Notes: a model not told the origin generated them from the letters alone. A stretch of 64,000 nucleotides of DNA from Streptomyces sp. A1136 (GCF_004795055.1 NZ_SSBJ01000001.1:337429-401428); one strand, 5' to 3'; shown: positions 17,235 through 28,798, counted from the stretch's first letter. Numbers and translations: made by a program.

Positions 17235-17583
17235 GGATATCGGTCCCTTCGTGCGAGGTCACCACGTGCTGACGTGCGGTGATGTCGCCTGTGTGGATGT
17301 TTCGGAGCAATGCGTCAATCCGTCCCGGTCGCGGGGTGAAAAATGTCCGCGAACCGAGGGATTCCTTTGTACCGCGATTCTCATTGAATTGCGAAGCCCA
17401 GTTAATTCTCTCCGCGTGTCCGGCCGCAATGCCGGGCGAGTGGTTTTCCGGTGGATTTTGCGAAGCGTTGGTGAAGCCCAAACGGCGTGCCTGAGGGGGC
17501 CGGAGATATCTACCCGCGTAGAAATTTCGGGCGGGTACGCTGGAGGAACCGCCTTCGCACCAACCACCACACGGGAGTGCCCG
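17235..17583. promoter_or_regulatory. Shared divergent upstream region of lsr2 and purS
   Basis: This 349-base stretch has no gene and is lower in G+C than its surroundings, with runs such as GTGAAAAATG, TTCTCATTGAATTG and GTTAATTCTC. Close to purS there is GGGCGGGTACGCTGGAG, in which TACGCT (17536-17541) is a plausible -10 box, and a GGAGGAA follows it. A GGGAG precedes the purS ATG. No purine riboswitch fold is apparent. Confidence 0.5.
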
Positions 17584-17829
17584 ATGGCACGCGTCGTAGT
17601 CGACGTCATGCTCAAGCCGGAGATCCTCGACCCCCAGGGCCAGGCGGTGCAGCGTGCACTGCCGCGCCTGGGCTTCGACGGGATCGCCGACGTCCGCCAG
17701 GGGAAGCGCTTCGAACTGGAGGTGGAGGGACCGGTCGACCAGGCCGCCCTCGACCGCATCCACAAGATGGCCGAAACGTTCCTCGCCAACACCGTCATCG
17801 AAGACTTCACCGTGAAGGTCGAGGCCTGA
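17584..17829 (+). CDS. purS: FGAM synthase subunit PurS
   Basis: The 81-residue product ([21 protein letters not shown] at the start, then [19 protein letters not shown]) is the small structural subunit of the three-part phosphoribosylformylglycinamidine synthase. It bridges PurQ and PurL and helps channel ammonia. It heads the purS-purQ-purL operon, with only 2 bases between its stop and the purQ GTG. The ATG follows CACGGGAGTGCCCG. Confidence 0.97.
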   Translation: MARVVVDVMLKPEILDPQGQAVQRALPRLGFDGIADVRQGKRFELEVEGPVDQAALDRIHKMAETFLANTVIEDFTVKVEA

Positions 17830-17831
17830 CG

Positions 17832-18508
17832 GTGACCACTCGCATCGGAGTCGTCACGTTCCCCGGAACGCTCGACGACCGTGACTCGCTGCGCGCCGTG
17901 CGCCTCGCCGGGGCCGAGCCCGTTTCGCTGTGGCACCGCGACAAGGACCTCCACCAGGTCGACGCGGTCGTCCTCGCGGGCGGCTTCTCCTACGGGGACT
18001 ACCTGCGCGCCGGGGCCATCTCCCGCTTCTCGCCGGTGATGGAGACCATCATCGACCAGGCGAAGGCAGGCATGCCCGTCCTGGGCATCTGCAACGGCTT
18101 CCAGGTCCTGACGGAGGCCCACCTGCTGCCGGGGGCGATGCTCCGCAACAACCACCTGCACTTCATCTGCCGCGAGCAGAAGCTGCGCGTGGAGAACGCG
18201 GGGAGCGCGTGGACCGGCGACTACAGCGCCGGCCAGGAGATCTCCATCCCGCTCAAGAACATGGACGGCCGCTACACCGCCGACGAGCACACGCTCGACG
18301 AACTGGAGGCCGAAGGCCGAGTGGCCTTCCGGTACCTCGACGGGAACCCGAACGGCTCGCTCCGAGACATCGCCGGCATCACCAACGCCGCCGGTAACGT
18401 CCTCGGCCTCATGCCGCACCCCGAGCACGCGGTCGAGCCGCTGATCGGAACCGGCCGCACCGACGGCCTCCCGTTCTTCACGTCGGTCCTGAAGAAGCTG
18501 GTTTCCGC

Positions 18509-18512
<4 letters not shown>
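17832..18512 (+). CDS. purQ: FGAM synthase glutaminase subunit PurQ
   Basis: The 226-residue product is a class I glutamine amidotransferase that supplies ammonia to PurL. The nucleophile is C87 in [11 protein letters not shown]. The oxyanion segment is [17 protein letters not shown], and the His-Glu pair lies in MPHPEHAVE near the C-terminus. The GTG start was chosen at [15 protein letters not shown], where the domain begins. The gene overlaps purL by four bases (ATGA). Confidence 0.97.
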
Positions 18513-20758
<2,246 letters not shown>

Positions 20759-20769
20759 GACGTCCCCCG

Positions 20770-20812
20770 CCACGAGGCCCCCGCCCGGCAGTTCCGGGCG
20801 GGGGCCTCGTGG
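20770..20812 (+). terminator. Terminator of the purSQL operon
   Basis: CCACGAGGCCCCCGCCCGG and its exact complement form a 19-bp stem with a CAGTT loop, starting 11 bases after the purL stop. Confidence 0.88.
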
Positions 20813-20886
20813 CGTGTGCCCACCGTCCCGCGCACGCCGTGCGGAGCAGGCCGCGGGCCGGGCCGCGGCCGAAGTAGGGTCGGGCC

Positions 20887-21678
20887 ATGCCGCCCGCCAA
20901 GAGGAAAACGCGTACCTACGACTCCGCCAGGATCCGCGCCGCCGTCACGGCCCAGTTCGGCCATGTCGCGGACGCCGTGCGGGAACTGACCCCCGAGCAG
21001 CTGGCCCGGCCCAGCGGGCTGGGGCAGTGGACGGTCGGGGACCTGGCCGCGCACATCGCGTGGATCGCGGACTCCTTGGCCGCGGGTCTCGCCCGGCCGC
21101 CCGCCGCCGTGCCGGAGCTGACCGCCGTCGAGTGGCCCTCCGTCACCGCGTCGCTCGCCGGGAAGATCGCCGAGGCGGCGAAGGAGACCTTGATCGGGGC
21201 GCCCCTGCCCGAGTTGTACGAGCGCGCCGGGGCCCGGCTGGCCGAGCAGCTCGCCGCGAACCCGGACCGCCGGGTGTTGAGCCTGTGGATCGGGGCCATG
21301 ACCCTGGGGGACTTCCTGGTCACCCGGACCGTGGAGTTGGTGGTGCACACCGATGACCTGAACCGGGCCACGGGGCTGGCCGTACCGATCGAGCGGCAGG
21401 CCCTCGCCGCGTGCACCCGGCTGCTCGCGGACGCCCTCGCCGTCACCGCGCCGGGCGGGTCGGTCGAGGTACGGATTCCGCCCTTCGCGGTGGTCCAGTG
21501 CGTCGAAGGACCCCGCCACACCCGGGGTACCCCGCCGAACGTGGTCGAGACCGACCCGCTGACCTGGCTGCGGCTCGCGACGGGCCGCACCGGCTGGGCC
21601 GAGGCGGTGCGGGAGGCGCACGTACGGGCCAGTGGAGAACGGGCGGACCTGTCGGCGCTGCTGCCCTTGATGAGCTGA
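20887..21678 (+). CDS. Maleylpyruvate isomerase-family mycothiol-dependent enzyme (DinB-like)
   Basis: The 263-residue product has the MDMPI N-terminal four-helix DinB-like fold (AVRELTPEQLARPSGLGQWTVGDLAAHIAW, then TRTVELVVHTDDLNRATGL). The histidines H56 region and VVHTDD are the usual metal ligands. A C-terminal SCP2-like portion ends with DPLTWLRLATGRTGW and VRASGERADLSALLPL. Streptomyces uses mycothiol as its main thiol, and this family typically acts with it. The substrate is not known. The gene stands alone after the purL terminator. Confidence 0.82.
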   Translation: MPPAKRKTRTYDSARIRAAVTAQFGHVADAVRELTPEQLARPSGLGQWTVGDLAAHIAWIADSLAAGLARPPAAVPELTAVEWPSVTASLAGKIAEAAKETLIGAPLPELYERAGARLAEQLAANPDRRVLSLWIGAMTLGDFLVTRTVELVVHTDDLNRATGLAVPIERQALAACTRLLADALAVTAPGGSVEVRIPPFAVVQCVEGPRHTRGTPPNVVETDPLTWLRLATGRTGWAEAVREAHVRASGERADLSALLPLMS

Positions 21679-21716
21679 GCGGGGAACCGGCCGGGCGGCC
21701 GGTCCGTCACAAGGAC

Positions 21717-22226
21717 ATGCGTACCCCACGCCCCTCGCTGCCCGCCGTCGCCTTGGCCCTCGTCCTGTCGGCTGCCGGCGCCACCGCCTGCGGAGCGCAG
21801 GACGCCTCGCCCCGGCCCGTACATTCCGGGACCGTCGACGGGAAACCCTCCCCGGCCGCCGACGCCCCGCTGACGGCCACCTCGTGGGTCGTCACCGCCT
21901 TGGACCGGGGCGCCGAACGCTCCCCCGTGCCCGCGGACGCCGATGGCAGGGCACGCTTCACCCTCGCCCCCGACGGCGCGGCGAGCGGCGGCCTCGGCTG
22001 CAACCGGTTCACGGCGAAGGCCACCGTCGAGGGCGCCTCACTCACCTTCGGGCCGATCGCCTCGACCCGCATGGCCTGCGCGGGGGGCGCCGACGAGGTC
22101 GAACGGGCCCTGACCGCCTTGTTCGGCGGTGGCCCACTCGGTTGGCAGGTCCACGGCCGGACCCTGACCATCACCGGCGCGGACGGCTCCGGCCTGACCG
22201 CCGAGGCGGCCTCCGCGGCGGAGTGA
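21717..22226 (+). CDS. META-domain lipoprotein
   Basis: The 169-residue product starts with a lipoprotein-type signal (VALALVLSAAGATACGAQ, likely lipidated C near residue 21). It then has a single META/HslJ-like domain: LTATSWVVTALDRG, GLGCNRFTAKATVEGASLTFGPIASTRMAC, and WQVHGRTLTITGADGSGL. META domains occur in secreted or envelope proteins such as HslJ. No enzymatic activity is known. The ATG at 21717 has AAGGA immediately upstream. The gene ends 4 bases from the convergent sulfatase. Confidence 0.82.
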   Translation: MRTPRPSLPAVALALVLSAAGATACGAQDASPRPVHSGTVDGKPSPAADAPLTATSWVVTALDRGAERSPVPADADGRARFTLAPDGAASGGLGCNRFTAKATVEGASLTFGPIASTRMACAGGADEVERALTALFGGGPLGWQVHGRTLTITGADGSGLTAEAASAAE

Positions 22227-22230
22227 CGCC

Positions 22231-23673
22231 TCACCCCGGGTACGGCAACAGCCCCGCGTTCGTCTCCTCCCACGCCGCCCGCAACCGGGCCAACCGCTCC
22301 GGTTCCACGGCCGCCTTGTCGGCCTGCTCGCGCACGTCCCCGGCCAGGTTGAAGAGCTGGTCGCGCCCGCTCTTGCCCTGGTAGTACTTCCAGTCCCCGC
22401 GACGCAGCGCCCGCTCCCCGCGCACCCGCCAGAACAGGTCCCGCTCCGCGAGCCGCTCCCCGCGAAGCAGGTACCCCGCGAGGCTCACCCCGTCCAGCGG
22501 ATAGGCCGGGTGCGGTCGGGCGCCCGCCAGCTCCAGCAGCGTCGCCGTCCAGTCCGGGCTGAACACCGGGACGCGGCTGACCTGACCGCCGTCGAGCCGG
22601 GCGGGCCAGCGCACGAGCGTCGGCACCCGGATGCCACCCTCTTGCAAGGACGCCTTGTTCCCCGACAGCGGCCAGTTGTAGGAGAAGCGCTCGCCGCCGT
22701 TGTCGCTGGCGAAGACGACCAGGGTGTCCTCCTGTCGCCCCGACCGTTCGAGTGCTTTCAACACCTCGCCCACGGAGCGGTCCAGGTCCTCCACCATCTG
22801 CTTGTACTTCTCGACCGACCCGCCGTCCTGGTGCCACAGCGCCCGGGGGTCGCCCGCCTTGATCCGCCGGACGATCTCGGCGCTCTCCGCGGTGTCCCCC
22901 TCCGCGATCCACGGCCAGTGCGGGGTGGTGAAGTTGAGGTTCAGCAGCCAGGGCCTGCCGTGGTCGCGGGAGACGTACTCGCTCGCCCGCTCGGTGATGA
23001 TCCGCGTGAAGTACCGCAGGTCCTTGTACTCGGTGTCGCCCTCGTACAGGTCGTACTCGCCGTTCAGGCCCAGCTTGGAGTAGTACTCCAGCGCCCCGCC
23101 GAAGTTGCCGAAGAACTCGTCCCAGCCCGAGCGGGTCGGGCTGTAGTCGGGCAGGTAGCCGCAGTGCCACTTGCCGATCAGCGCCGTGGCGTACCCGGAG
23201 TCGCGCAGCAGCGAGGCCAACGTCGGGTGCGTGGGCTCCAGACCGGCCGACTTGTCCGCGATCGGCTCCGCCAGGCCACCCTTCGTACGGCCCGGGTAGC
23301 GGCCCGTGTACAGGCTGAACCGGGTCGGGGAGCAGGTCGCGGAGCCCGAGTAGGCGTCGGTGAAGCGGACGCCCTGGCGGCCCAGCCGGTCCAGGTTCGG
23401 CGTCTTGATGTGCGGGGAGCCGTAGGAGGACAGGTCCGCCCAGCCGAGGTCGTCACCCAGGATGAACAGGATGTTCGGGCGCCGGGAGTGACGTCCCCGC
23501 GCCGCCCGGAACTCCTGCTCGCCGCGGGCGGCCTCCGGGGTCCCGGCGGCGGTGTCCTCCCGCGCCAGGGCAGCGGCGGGCGCCGAGCCCAGGCCCACCG
23601 CGGCGGCGGCCGCGCTCACACCCACCGCGCCGCCGAAGGCACGCCGGGACAGGGGGGATTCGTACGTGGTCAC
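22231..23673 (-). CDS. Tat-exported sulfatase (arylsulfatase family)
   Basis: The 480-residue product has a twin-arginine signal (SRRAFGGAVG at residues 9-18, hydrophobic to about 36). The sulfatase core begins with NILFILGDDLGWADLSSYG, whose aspartates bind calcium. C114-S-P-T-R is the formylglycine site that sulfatase-maturing enzymes convert, followed by YTGRYPGR. Further active-site parts are ALIGKWHCGY and FASDNGG. It should release sulfate from organic sulfate esters outside the cell. A short cysteine-containing leader peptide is encoded about 180 bases upstream on the same strand, which suggests control by sulfur or cysteine supply. The start is GTG. Confidence 0.92.
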   Translation of the reverse strand: MTTYESPLSRRAFGGAVGVSAAAAAVGLGSAPAAALAREDTAAGTPEAARGEQEFRAARGRHSRRPNILFILGDDLGWADLSSYGSPHIKTPNLDRLGRQGVRFTDAYSGSATCSPTRFSLYTGRYPGRTKGGLAEPIADKSAGLEPTHPTLASLLRDSGYATALIGKWHCGYLPDYSPTRSGWDEFFGNFGGALEYYSKLGLNGEYDLYEGDTEYKDLRYFTRIITERASEYVSRDHGRPWLLNLNFTTPHWPWIAEGDTAESAEIVRRIKAGDPRALWHQDGGSVEKYKQMVEDLDRSVGEVLKALERSGRQEDTLVVFASDNGGERFSYNWPLSGNKASLQEGGIRVPTLVRWPARLDGGQVSRVPVFSPDWTATLLELAGARPHPAYPLDGVSLAGYLLRGERLAERDLFWRVRGERALRRGDWKYYQGKSGRDQLFNLAGDVREQADKAAVEPERLARLRAAWEETNAGLLPYPG

Positions 23674-23827
23674 AAGTACTCCAAGGCACGGCCCGCCGGC
23701 CCGGCTCCGGGCGGCGCGGGACGGCGCACGGCACGGCGGAACGGGCTCCGGCGGGGAGCGGTAAGGGGGCGCGCGGACGGGAGCGCGAAAGGGAACGGAA
23801 GGCGGCGCGGGAAGCGCGCGGGTCAGC

Positions 23828-23862
23828 GGCGTGTGACTACGCCCGGCGGCGTGTGACTACGC
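23828..23862. repeat. Direct repeat between leader peptide and sulfatase
   Basis: The 15-mer GGCGTGTGACTACGC occurs at 23828-23842 and 23848-23862. The second copy spans the stop codon of the leader peptide on the minus strand. It could be part of an attenuator or a regulator site. No obvious stem-loop was worked out. Confidence 0.6.
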
Positions 23863-23952
23863 GGGGCAGCGACAGATGGCGCTCGCGACACGGACCAGGT
23901 CCACGTGTCGGCGCTCGACGAGGGTGACGGCGTGGTCACCGAGGGGCTGCAT
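23857..23952 (-). CDS. Short leader peptide of the RRHVDLxRVASAxCR type
   Basis: The 31-residue peptide reads MQPLGDHAVTLVERR, then HVDLVRVASAICRCPA. Small peptides with R-R-H-x-D-L-x-R-V-A-S-A-x-C-R are a recognised class of putative leader peptides in Streptomyces, often upstream of sulfur-assimilation genes. Here the peptide ends with two cysteine codons (C-R-C) and precedes a sulfatase gene on the same strand. That fits cysteine-dependent translational attenuation. The ribosome-binding site is weak and the peptide is too short for usual gene finders. Confidence 0.72.
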   Translation of the reverse strand: MQPLGDHAVTLVERRHVDLVRVASAICRCPA

Positions 23953-24086
23953 GGGGCGAGAGCCTGTCGAATGCCCGCGTACCTGTCAACAAGGAGTTCC
24001 GGATACCGAGACGGAAGCGTCCGGTCACCCTGTGTGCTGTGAGATTTCCCGGCCGTCGCCAATTCGGACCAGTGGTCGATCTCGCC

Positions 24087-24092
24087 TACACT
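24087..24092 (+). promoter_or_regulatory. Probable -10 box of a leaderless purF transcript
   Basis: TACACT lies 7 bases before the purF GTG, with a TTCGGA 18 bases upstream. No ribosome-binding site is present between them. This spacing is typical of leaderless mRNAs in Streptomyces. Confidence 0.5.
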
Positions 24093-24099
24093 CGGAAGC

Positions 24100-25617
24100 G
24101 TGCCTCGTGGTGATGGACGACTCAACCACGACCTGCTCCCCGGCGAAAAGGGCCCCCAGGACGCTTGCGGCGTCTTCGGTGTCTGGGCTCCGGGTGAAGA
24201 GGTCGCCAAGCTCACCTACTTCGGACTGTATGCACTACAGCACCGCGGACAAGAGTCCGCGGGAATCGCTGTGAGCAACGGTTCCCAGATCCTCGTCTTC
24301 AAGGACATGGGCCTCGTTTCCCAAGTCTTCGACGAAACCTCTCTCGGCTCGCTCCAGGGTCATATCGCGGTCGGTCACGCCCGCTATTCGACCACCGGGG
24401 CCTCCGTCTGGGAGAACGCCCAACCGACTTTCCGCGCGACCGCCCACGGCTCCATCGCCCTGGGTCACAACGGCAACCTGGTGAACACCGCCGAGTTGGC
24501 CGAGATGGTCGCCGACCTCCCCCGTCAGGACGGCCGTGCCACGCAGGTGGCGGCCACCAACGACACCGATCTGGTCACCGCCCTGCTGGCCGGCCAGACC
24601 GACGACGAGGGCAAGCCCCTGACCATCGAGGAGTCGGCCGCCAAGGTCCTGCCTCAGGTCAAGGGCGCGTTCTCGCTGGTCTTCATGGACGAGGGAACCC
24701 TCTACACCGCCCGTGACCCGCAGGGCATCCGCCCGCTGGTCCTCGGCCGCCTGGAGCGCGGCTGGGTGGTGGCGAGCGAGACCGCCGCCCTCGACATCTG
24801 TGGCGCCAGCTTCGTCCGCGAGGTCGAGCCGGGCGAGCTGATCGCGATCGACGAGAACGGTCTTCGGACCTCTCGATTCGCGGAAGCGAAGCCCAAGGGC
24901 TGTGTCTTCGAGTACGTCTACCTGGCGCGCCCGGACACCGACATCGCCGGCCGGAACGTCTACCTCTCGCGGGTCGAGATGGGCCGGCGCCTGGCCAAGG
25001 AAGCCCCGGTCGAAGCGGACCTGGTGATAGCGACGCCGGAATCCGGCACGCCCGCCGCGGTCGGCTACGCCGAGGCCAGCGGCATCCCGTACGGCTCCGG
25101 CCTGGTCAAGAACGCCTACGTGGGACGGACGTTCATCCAGCCCTCGCAGACCATCCGCCAGCTCGGCATCCGACTCAAGCTCAACCCCCTCAAGGAAGTC
25201 ATCCGGGGCAAGCGCCTGGTGGTCGTGGACGACTCGATCGTCCGCGGCAACACCCAGCGCGCCCTGGTCAAGATGCTCCGCGAGGCCGGCGCGGCCGAGG
25301 TCCACATCCGGATCTCCTCGCCGCCGGTGAAGTGGCCGTGCTTCTTCGGCATCGACTTCGCCACCCGGGCCGAGCTGATCGCCAACGGCATGACGGTCGA
25401 CGAGATCGCCACGTCGCTCGGCGCCGACTCGCTCTCGTACATCTCGCTCGACGCGATGGTCGAGGCGACCACCATCCAGAAGCCCAACCTCTGCCGTGCC
25501 TGCTTCGACGGCGAGTACCCGATGGAGCTGCCCGACCCGCAGCTGCTCGGCAAGCAGCTCCTGGAGACCGAGCTCGCGGGCGGCACCGACGCCGCCGACG
25601 CGCTCCGGCGCCCGTAG
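24100..25617 (+). CDS. purF: Amidophosphoribosyltransferase
   Basis: The 505-residue product makes phosphoribosylamine from PRPP and glutamine, the committed step of purine synthesis. The class II glutaminase nucleophile is C23 in DACGVFGVW, preceded by a 22-residue propeptide that must be removed. GLYALQHRGQESAGIAV, GHARYSTTGAS and GHNGNLVN complete that domain. The PRPP loop is VVVDDSIVRGNTQ. Cysteines near CFFGIDFAT and NLCRACFDGEYP are where clustered Fe-S ligands sit in B. subtilis-type enzymes. A hairpin separates it from purM. Confidence 0.97.
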   Translation: MPRGDGRLNHDLLPGEKGPQDACGVFGVWAPGEEVAKLTYFGLYALQHRGQESAGIAVSNGSQILVFKDMGLVSQVFDETSLGSLQGHIAVGHARYSTTGASVWENAQPTFRATAHGSIALGHNGNLVNTAELAEMVADLPRQDGRATQVAATNDTDLVTALLAGQTDDEGKPLTIEESAAKVLPQVKGAFSLVFMDEGTLYTARDPQGIRPLVLGRLERGWVVASETAALDICGASFVREVEPGELIAIDENGLRTSRFAEAKPKGCVFEYVYLARPDTDIAGRNVYLSRVEMGRRLAKEAPVEADLVIATPESGTPAAVGYAEASGIPYGSGLVKNAYVGRTFIQPSQTIRQLGIRLKLNPLKEVIRGKRLVVVDDSIVRGNTQRALVKMLREAGAAEVHIRISSPPVKWPCFFGIDFATRAELIANGMTVDEIATSLGADSLSYISLDAMVEATTIQKPNLCRACFDGEYPMELPDPQLLGKQLLETELAGGTDAADALRRP

Positions 25618-25625
25618 GACGCACC

Positions 25626-25653
25626 GGACCCGTCCCCTCCCACGGACGGGTCC
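25626..25653 (+). terminator. Hairpin between purF and purM
   Basis: GGACCCGTCC and GGACGGGTCC form a perfect 10-bp stem with an 8-base loop, 8 bases after the purF stop. There is no T-tract, so it may attenuate rather than fully stop transcription into purM. Confidence 0.6.
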
Positions 25654-25753
25654 GCTCCGCGCACCCCGTACAACCTGCGCCCGGCCCTGTCTTTCAGGCT
25701 TTTCCCAGGGCCGTGCACCACCCGCAGTAACGACACGAAAGCTCTCTCCTGTC

Positions 25754-26824
25754 ATGACAGAGAAGACCACCGGTGCCAGCTACGCAGCAGCAGGTGTCGA
25801 CATCGAAGCGGGAGACCGCGCCGTCGAGCTCATGAAGGAGTGGGTGAAGAAGACGCAGCGCCCCGAGGTCCTCGGCGGCCTCGGCGGTTTCGCCGGCCTC
25901 TTCGACGCCTCCGCCCTCAAGCGGTACGAGCGCCCCCTGCTCGCGTCCGCCACCGACGGCGTCGGCACCAAGGTGGACGTCGCCCGCCGGCTCGGCGTGT
26001 ACGACACCATCGGCCACGACCTGGTCGCGATGGTCATGGACGACATCGTCGTCTGCGGCGCCGAGCCGCTCTTCATGACCGACTACATCTGCGTCGGCAA
26101 GGTGCACCCCGAGCGTGTCGCGGCCATCGTCAAGGGCATCGCCGAGGGCTGTGTCCTCGCGGGCTGCGCCCTGGTGGGCGGCGAGACCGCCGAGCACCCC
26201 GGCCTGCTGGGCCCGGACGACTTCGACGTGGCGGGCGCGGGCACCGGTGTGGTCGAGTACGACCGGCTGCTGGGCGCCGATCGCATCCGTACGGGTGACG
26301 CCGTCATCGCGATGGCCTCGTCCGGTCTTCACTCGAACGGGTACTCGCTCGTCCGCCACGTGCTCCTCGACCAGGCGAAGATGCCGTTGGAACAGCACGT
26401 CGACGAGCTCGGACGGACCCTCGGCGAAGAACTGCTGGAGCCGACCAAGATCTACTCGCTGGACTGCATGGCCCTCACCCGTACGGCCGAGGTCCACGCC
26501 TACTCGCACATCACGGGCGGCGGCCTCGCGGCCAACCTGGCCCGGGTGATCCCGGACCACCTGCACGCCACGGTGGACCGCTCGACGTGGGCCCCCGGCG
26601 CCATCTTCGACCTGGTCGGCAAGACCGGCCGGGTGGAGCAGCTGGAGCTGGAGAAGACCCTGAACATGGGCGTCGGCATGATGGCCGTCGTCCCGCAGGA
26701 GTCGGTGGACGTGGCCCTGACCGCGCTGGCCGACCGGGGCGTCGACGCCTGGGTCGCGGGCGAGATCCTGGACCGCGGGAACCACGCCGAAGGCGCGACC
26801 CTCACAGGTTCCTACGCGAGCTGA
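25754..26824 (+). CDS. purM: Phosphoribosylformylglycinamidine cyclo-ligase (AIR synthetase)
   Basis: The 356-residue product closes the imidazole ring of purines, converting FGAM to AIR. The N-terminal start SYAAAGVDIEAGDRAVELMK, the LLASATDGVGTKVDVARRLG block, VVCGAEPLFMTDYI, GCALVGGETAEHPGLL and ITGGGLAANLARVIP are diagnostic. The ATG at 25754 matches the family N-terminus; a longer frame upstream has no homology. It lies 136 bases after purF on the same strand, so the two may be co-expressed despite the intervening hairpin. Confidence 0.97.
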   Translation: MTEKTTGASYAAAGVDIEAGDRAVELMKEWVKKTQRPEVLGGLGGFAGLFDASALKRYERPLLASATDGVGTKVDVARRLGVYDTIGHDLVAMVMDDIVVCGAEPLFMTDYICVGKVHPERVAAIVKGIAEGCVLAGCALVGGETAEHPGLLGPDDFDVAGAGTGVVEYDRLLGADRIRTGDAVIAMASSGLHSNGYSLVRHVLLDQAKMPLEQHVDELGRTLGEELLEPTKIYSLDCMALTRTAEVHAYSHITGGGLAANLARVIPDHLHATVDRSTWAPGAIFDLVGKTGRVEQLELEKTLNMGVGMMAVVPQESVDVALTALADRGVDAWVAGEILDRGNHAEGATLTGSYAS

Positions 26825-26831
26825 GCAGCAC

Positions 26832-26870
26832 TGAAACCCGGTCCGGGGCGATGCCCTGGACCGGGTTTCA
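26832..26870 (+). terminator. Terminator after purM
   Basis: TGAAACCCGGTCC and GGACCGGGTTTCA form a perfect 13-bp stem around a 13-base loop, shortly after the purM stop. Confidence 0.82.
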
Positions 26871-26918
26871 CTACTTCGAGTCGCTCAAGACTCTGAGCGG
26901 GTGCAGACGCGCTAGGCG

Positions 26919-27182
26919 TCAAGCGCCGCGACGGTGCGCCGACGGACCGGACTCTTCGTCCTCGTCCTCGTCGTCATCGCTGTTGTACAGCTCCGCGTAC
27001 TTGGCGTACGGGTCGTCGTCGTCCAGATCGTCATCGACTTCGACCGGCGCGCTGATAGGCAGCGGCTCTGTCGGCGATGCGCCCAGCTCATTGGCCAGAC
27101 GCGAGAGGTCAGTCCCGCCGCTGTTGTACTTCAGCTGGCGGGCGACCTTTGTCTGCTTGGCCTTGGCCCGGCCGCGCCCCAT
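26919..27182 (-). CDS. DUF3073 family protein
   Basis: The 87-residue product starts GRGRAKAKQTKVARQLKYN, has a conserved YAKYAELYNS segment near residue 60, and ends in a strongly acidic run of Asp and Glu. This is the DUF3073 family, confined to actinobacteria. No function is established. The basic head and acidic tail suggest nucleic-acid or protein binding, but that is inference. It converges with purM and is preceded by a 311-base gap from the valine dehydrogenase gene. Confidence 0.9.
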   Translation of the reverse strand: MGRGRAKAKQTKVARQLKYNSGGTDLSRLANELGASPTEPLPISAPVEVDDDLDDDDPYAKYAELYNSDDDEDEDEESGPSAHRRGA

Positions 27183-27493
27183 GGCTCGACCCCCTCGGTG
27201 ACGGGGCTCGACGGCCCCAGAGTCTGACACGCGTTCATGGTTCGGAGCGGGCTCTCCGTGAAGAGACCGTCCGTAGGGGTTCAACGGTACCTGCTTCCGC
27301 GGCCATACGGTACGCCGCCCGCATGACGCGCCCCGGTGCAGGACCAACGAGACACCCCGTACTCGCTGGTCAGCTGCGATATTAACCCGTTCCGGGCCGG
27401 CGACCCGCCGAAGCACAGTGAGTTCCGTCTCCCCCGCGCCCGGGGAGACCCTTCCGGCGCCGGCGGAAGGGTCCCCCCGGGGTGGCGGGAGGG

Positions 27494-28618
27494 TCAGACG
27501 GCCCGCGCGGCGCGGGCGTCCGACATGCGCTGCTCGGCGATCCGGTCGGCGGCCGCGGCCGGCGGGATGCCGTCCGCCTTCGCACGTGCGAATATGGCCA
27601 GCGTGGTGTCGAAGATCTTCGCCGCCTTGGCCTTGCAGCGGTCGAAGTCGAAACCGTGCAGCTCGTCCGCGACCTGGATGACCCCGCCCGCGTTCACCAC
27701 GTAGTCGGGGGCGTAGAGGATCCCGCGGTCCGCGAGGTCCTTCTCCACACCCGGGTGCGCCAGCTGGTTGTTCGCGGCGCCGCACACGACCTTGGCGGTC
27801 AGGACCGGCACCGACTCGTCGTTCAGGGCGCCGCCCAGCGCGCAGGGGGCGTAGATGTCCAGGCCCTCCACGCGGATCAGCGCGTCCGTGCCGGCGACGG
27901 CGGTGACCCGGCCCGCGTACTTCCCGCTGGCGTGCTTGTCGAGGATCGCCTGCACCGACTCCTGGCGGACATCGGTGATCACGACCTCCGCGCCGTCCTC
28001 CAGCAGGTGCTCGACCAGGTGCTTGCCGACCTTGCCCACACCCGCGACGGCGACCTTGCGGCCGCGCAGCGTCGGGTCGCCCCACAGGTGCTGGGCGCTC
28101 GCGCGCATGCCCTGGAACACGCCGAAGGAGGTGAGCACCGAGGAGTCGCCGGCGCCGCCGTTCTCGGGGGAGCGCCCGGTCGCCCAGCGGGTCGCGCGGG
28201 CCACGACGTCCATGTCGGCGACGTACGTGCCGACGTCGCAGGCGGTCACGTAGCGACCGCCGAGGGAGTCCACGAACCGGCCGTAGGCCAGCAGCAGTTC
28301 CTCGCTCTTGAGGGTGTCCGGGTCGCCGATGATCACGGCCTTGCCGCCGCCGTGGTCGAGACCGGCGAGGGCGTTCTTGTACGACATGCCGCGCGAGAGG
28401 TTCAGCGCGTCACGGACGGCTTCCTCGTCCGAGGCGTACGCGTGGAAGCGCGTACCGCCGAGGGCCGGGCCCAGGGCGGTGGAGTGGAGGGCGATGACGG
28501 CCTTGAGGCCCGTGGCTCGGTCCTGGCACAGCACGACTTGCTCGTGGCCGCCCTGTTCCGTACGGAACAGGGTGTGCAGGACGCCGTCGGTCATTTCGGT
28601 CACGGTGGTGACTCCCAT
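27494..28618 (-). CDS. vdh: Valine (branched-chain amino acid) dehydrogenase
   Basis: The 374-residue product oxidatively deaminates valine, leucine or isoleucine with NAD+, yielding 2-keto acids that feed catabolism and polyketide starter units. It matches the Streptomyces valine dehydrogenase closely. The catalytic lysine motif is [20 protein letters not shown] and [20 protein letters not shown], followed by [17 protein letters not shown]. The Rossmann glycine loop is [50 protein letters not shown] follows. In Streptomyces, vdh is induced by valine and repressed by ammonium or glucose; no operator is evident here. Confidence 0.95.
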   Translation of the reverse strand: MGVTTVTEMTDGVLHTLFRTEQGGHEQVVLCQDRATGLKAVIALHSTALGPALGGTRFHAYASDEEAVRDALNLSRGMSYKNALAGLDHGGGKAVIIGDPDTLKSEELLLAYGRFVDSLGGRYVTACDVGTYVADMDVVARATRWATGRSPENGGAGDSSVLTSFGVFQGMRASAQHLWGDPTLRGRKVAVAGVGKVGKHLVEHLLEDGAEVVITDVRQESVQAILDKHASGKYAGRVTAVAGTDALIRVEGLDIYAPCALGGALNDESVPVLTAKVVCGAANNQLAHPGVEKDLADRGILYAPDYVVNAGGVIQVADELHGFDFDRCKAKAAKIFDTTLAIFARAKADGIPPAAAADRIAEQRMSDARAARAV

Positions 28619-28798
28619 GGAAGAGATGCGGCGGAAAGACGCCCGCCCTGCGGGTGGGGGAGGGCGCGCTGGGAGCAGCGTAAGACCTGGGAGGCCGATG
28701 GGAACTCCCTGTCCGTAGATCGGAACACCTCCGGGTTACCGGCGATGCGGGGACCCTAGTCCGGAGTACGGCCGGGCGGGGCGGGGGAGTACGAGAGC

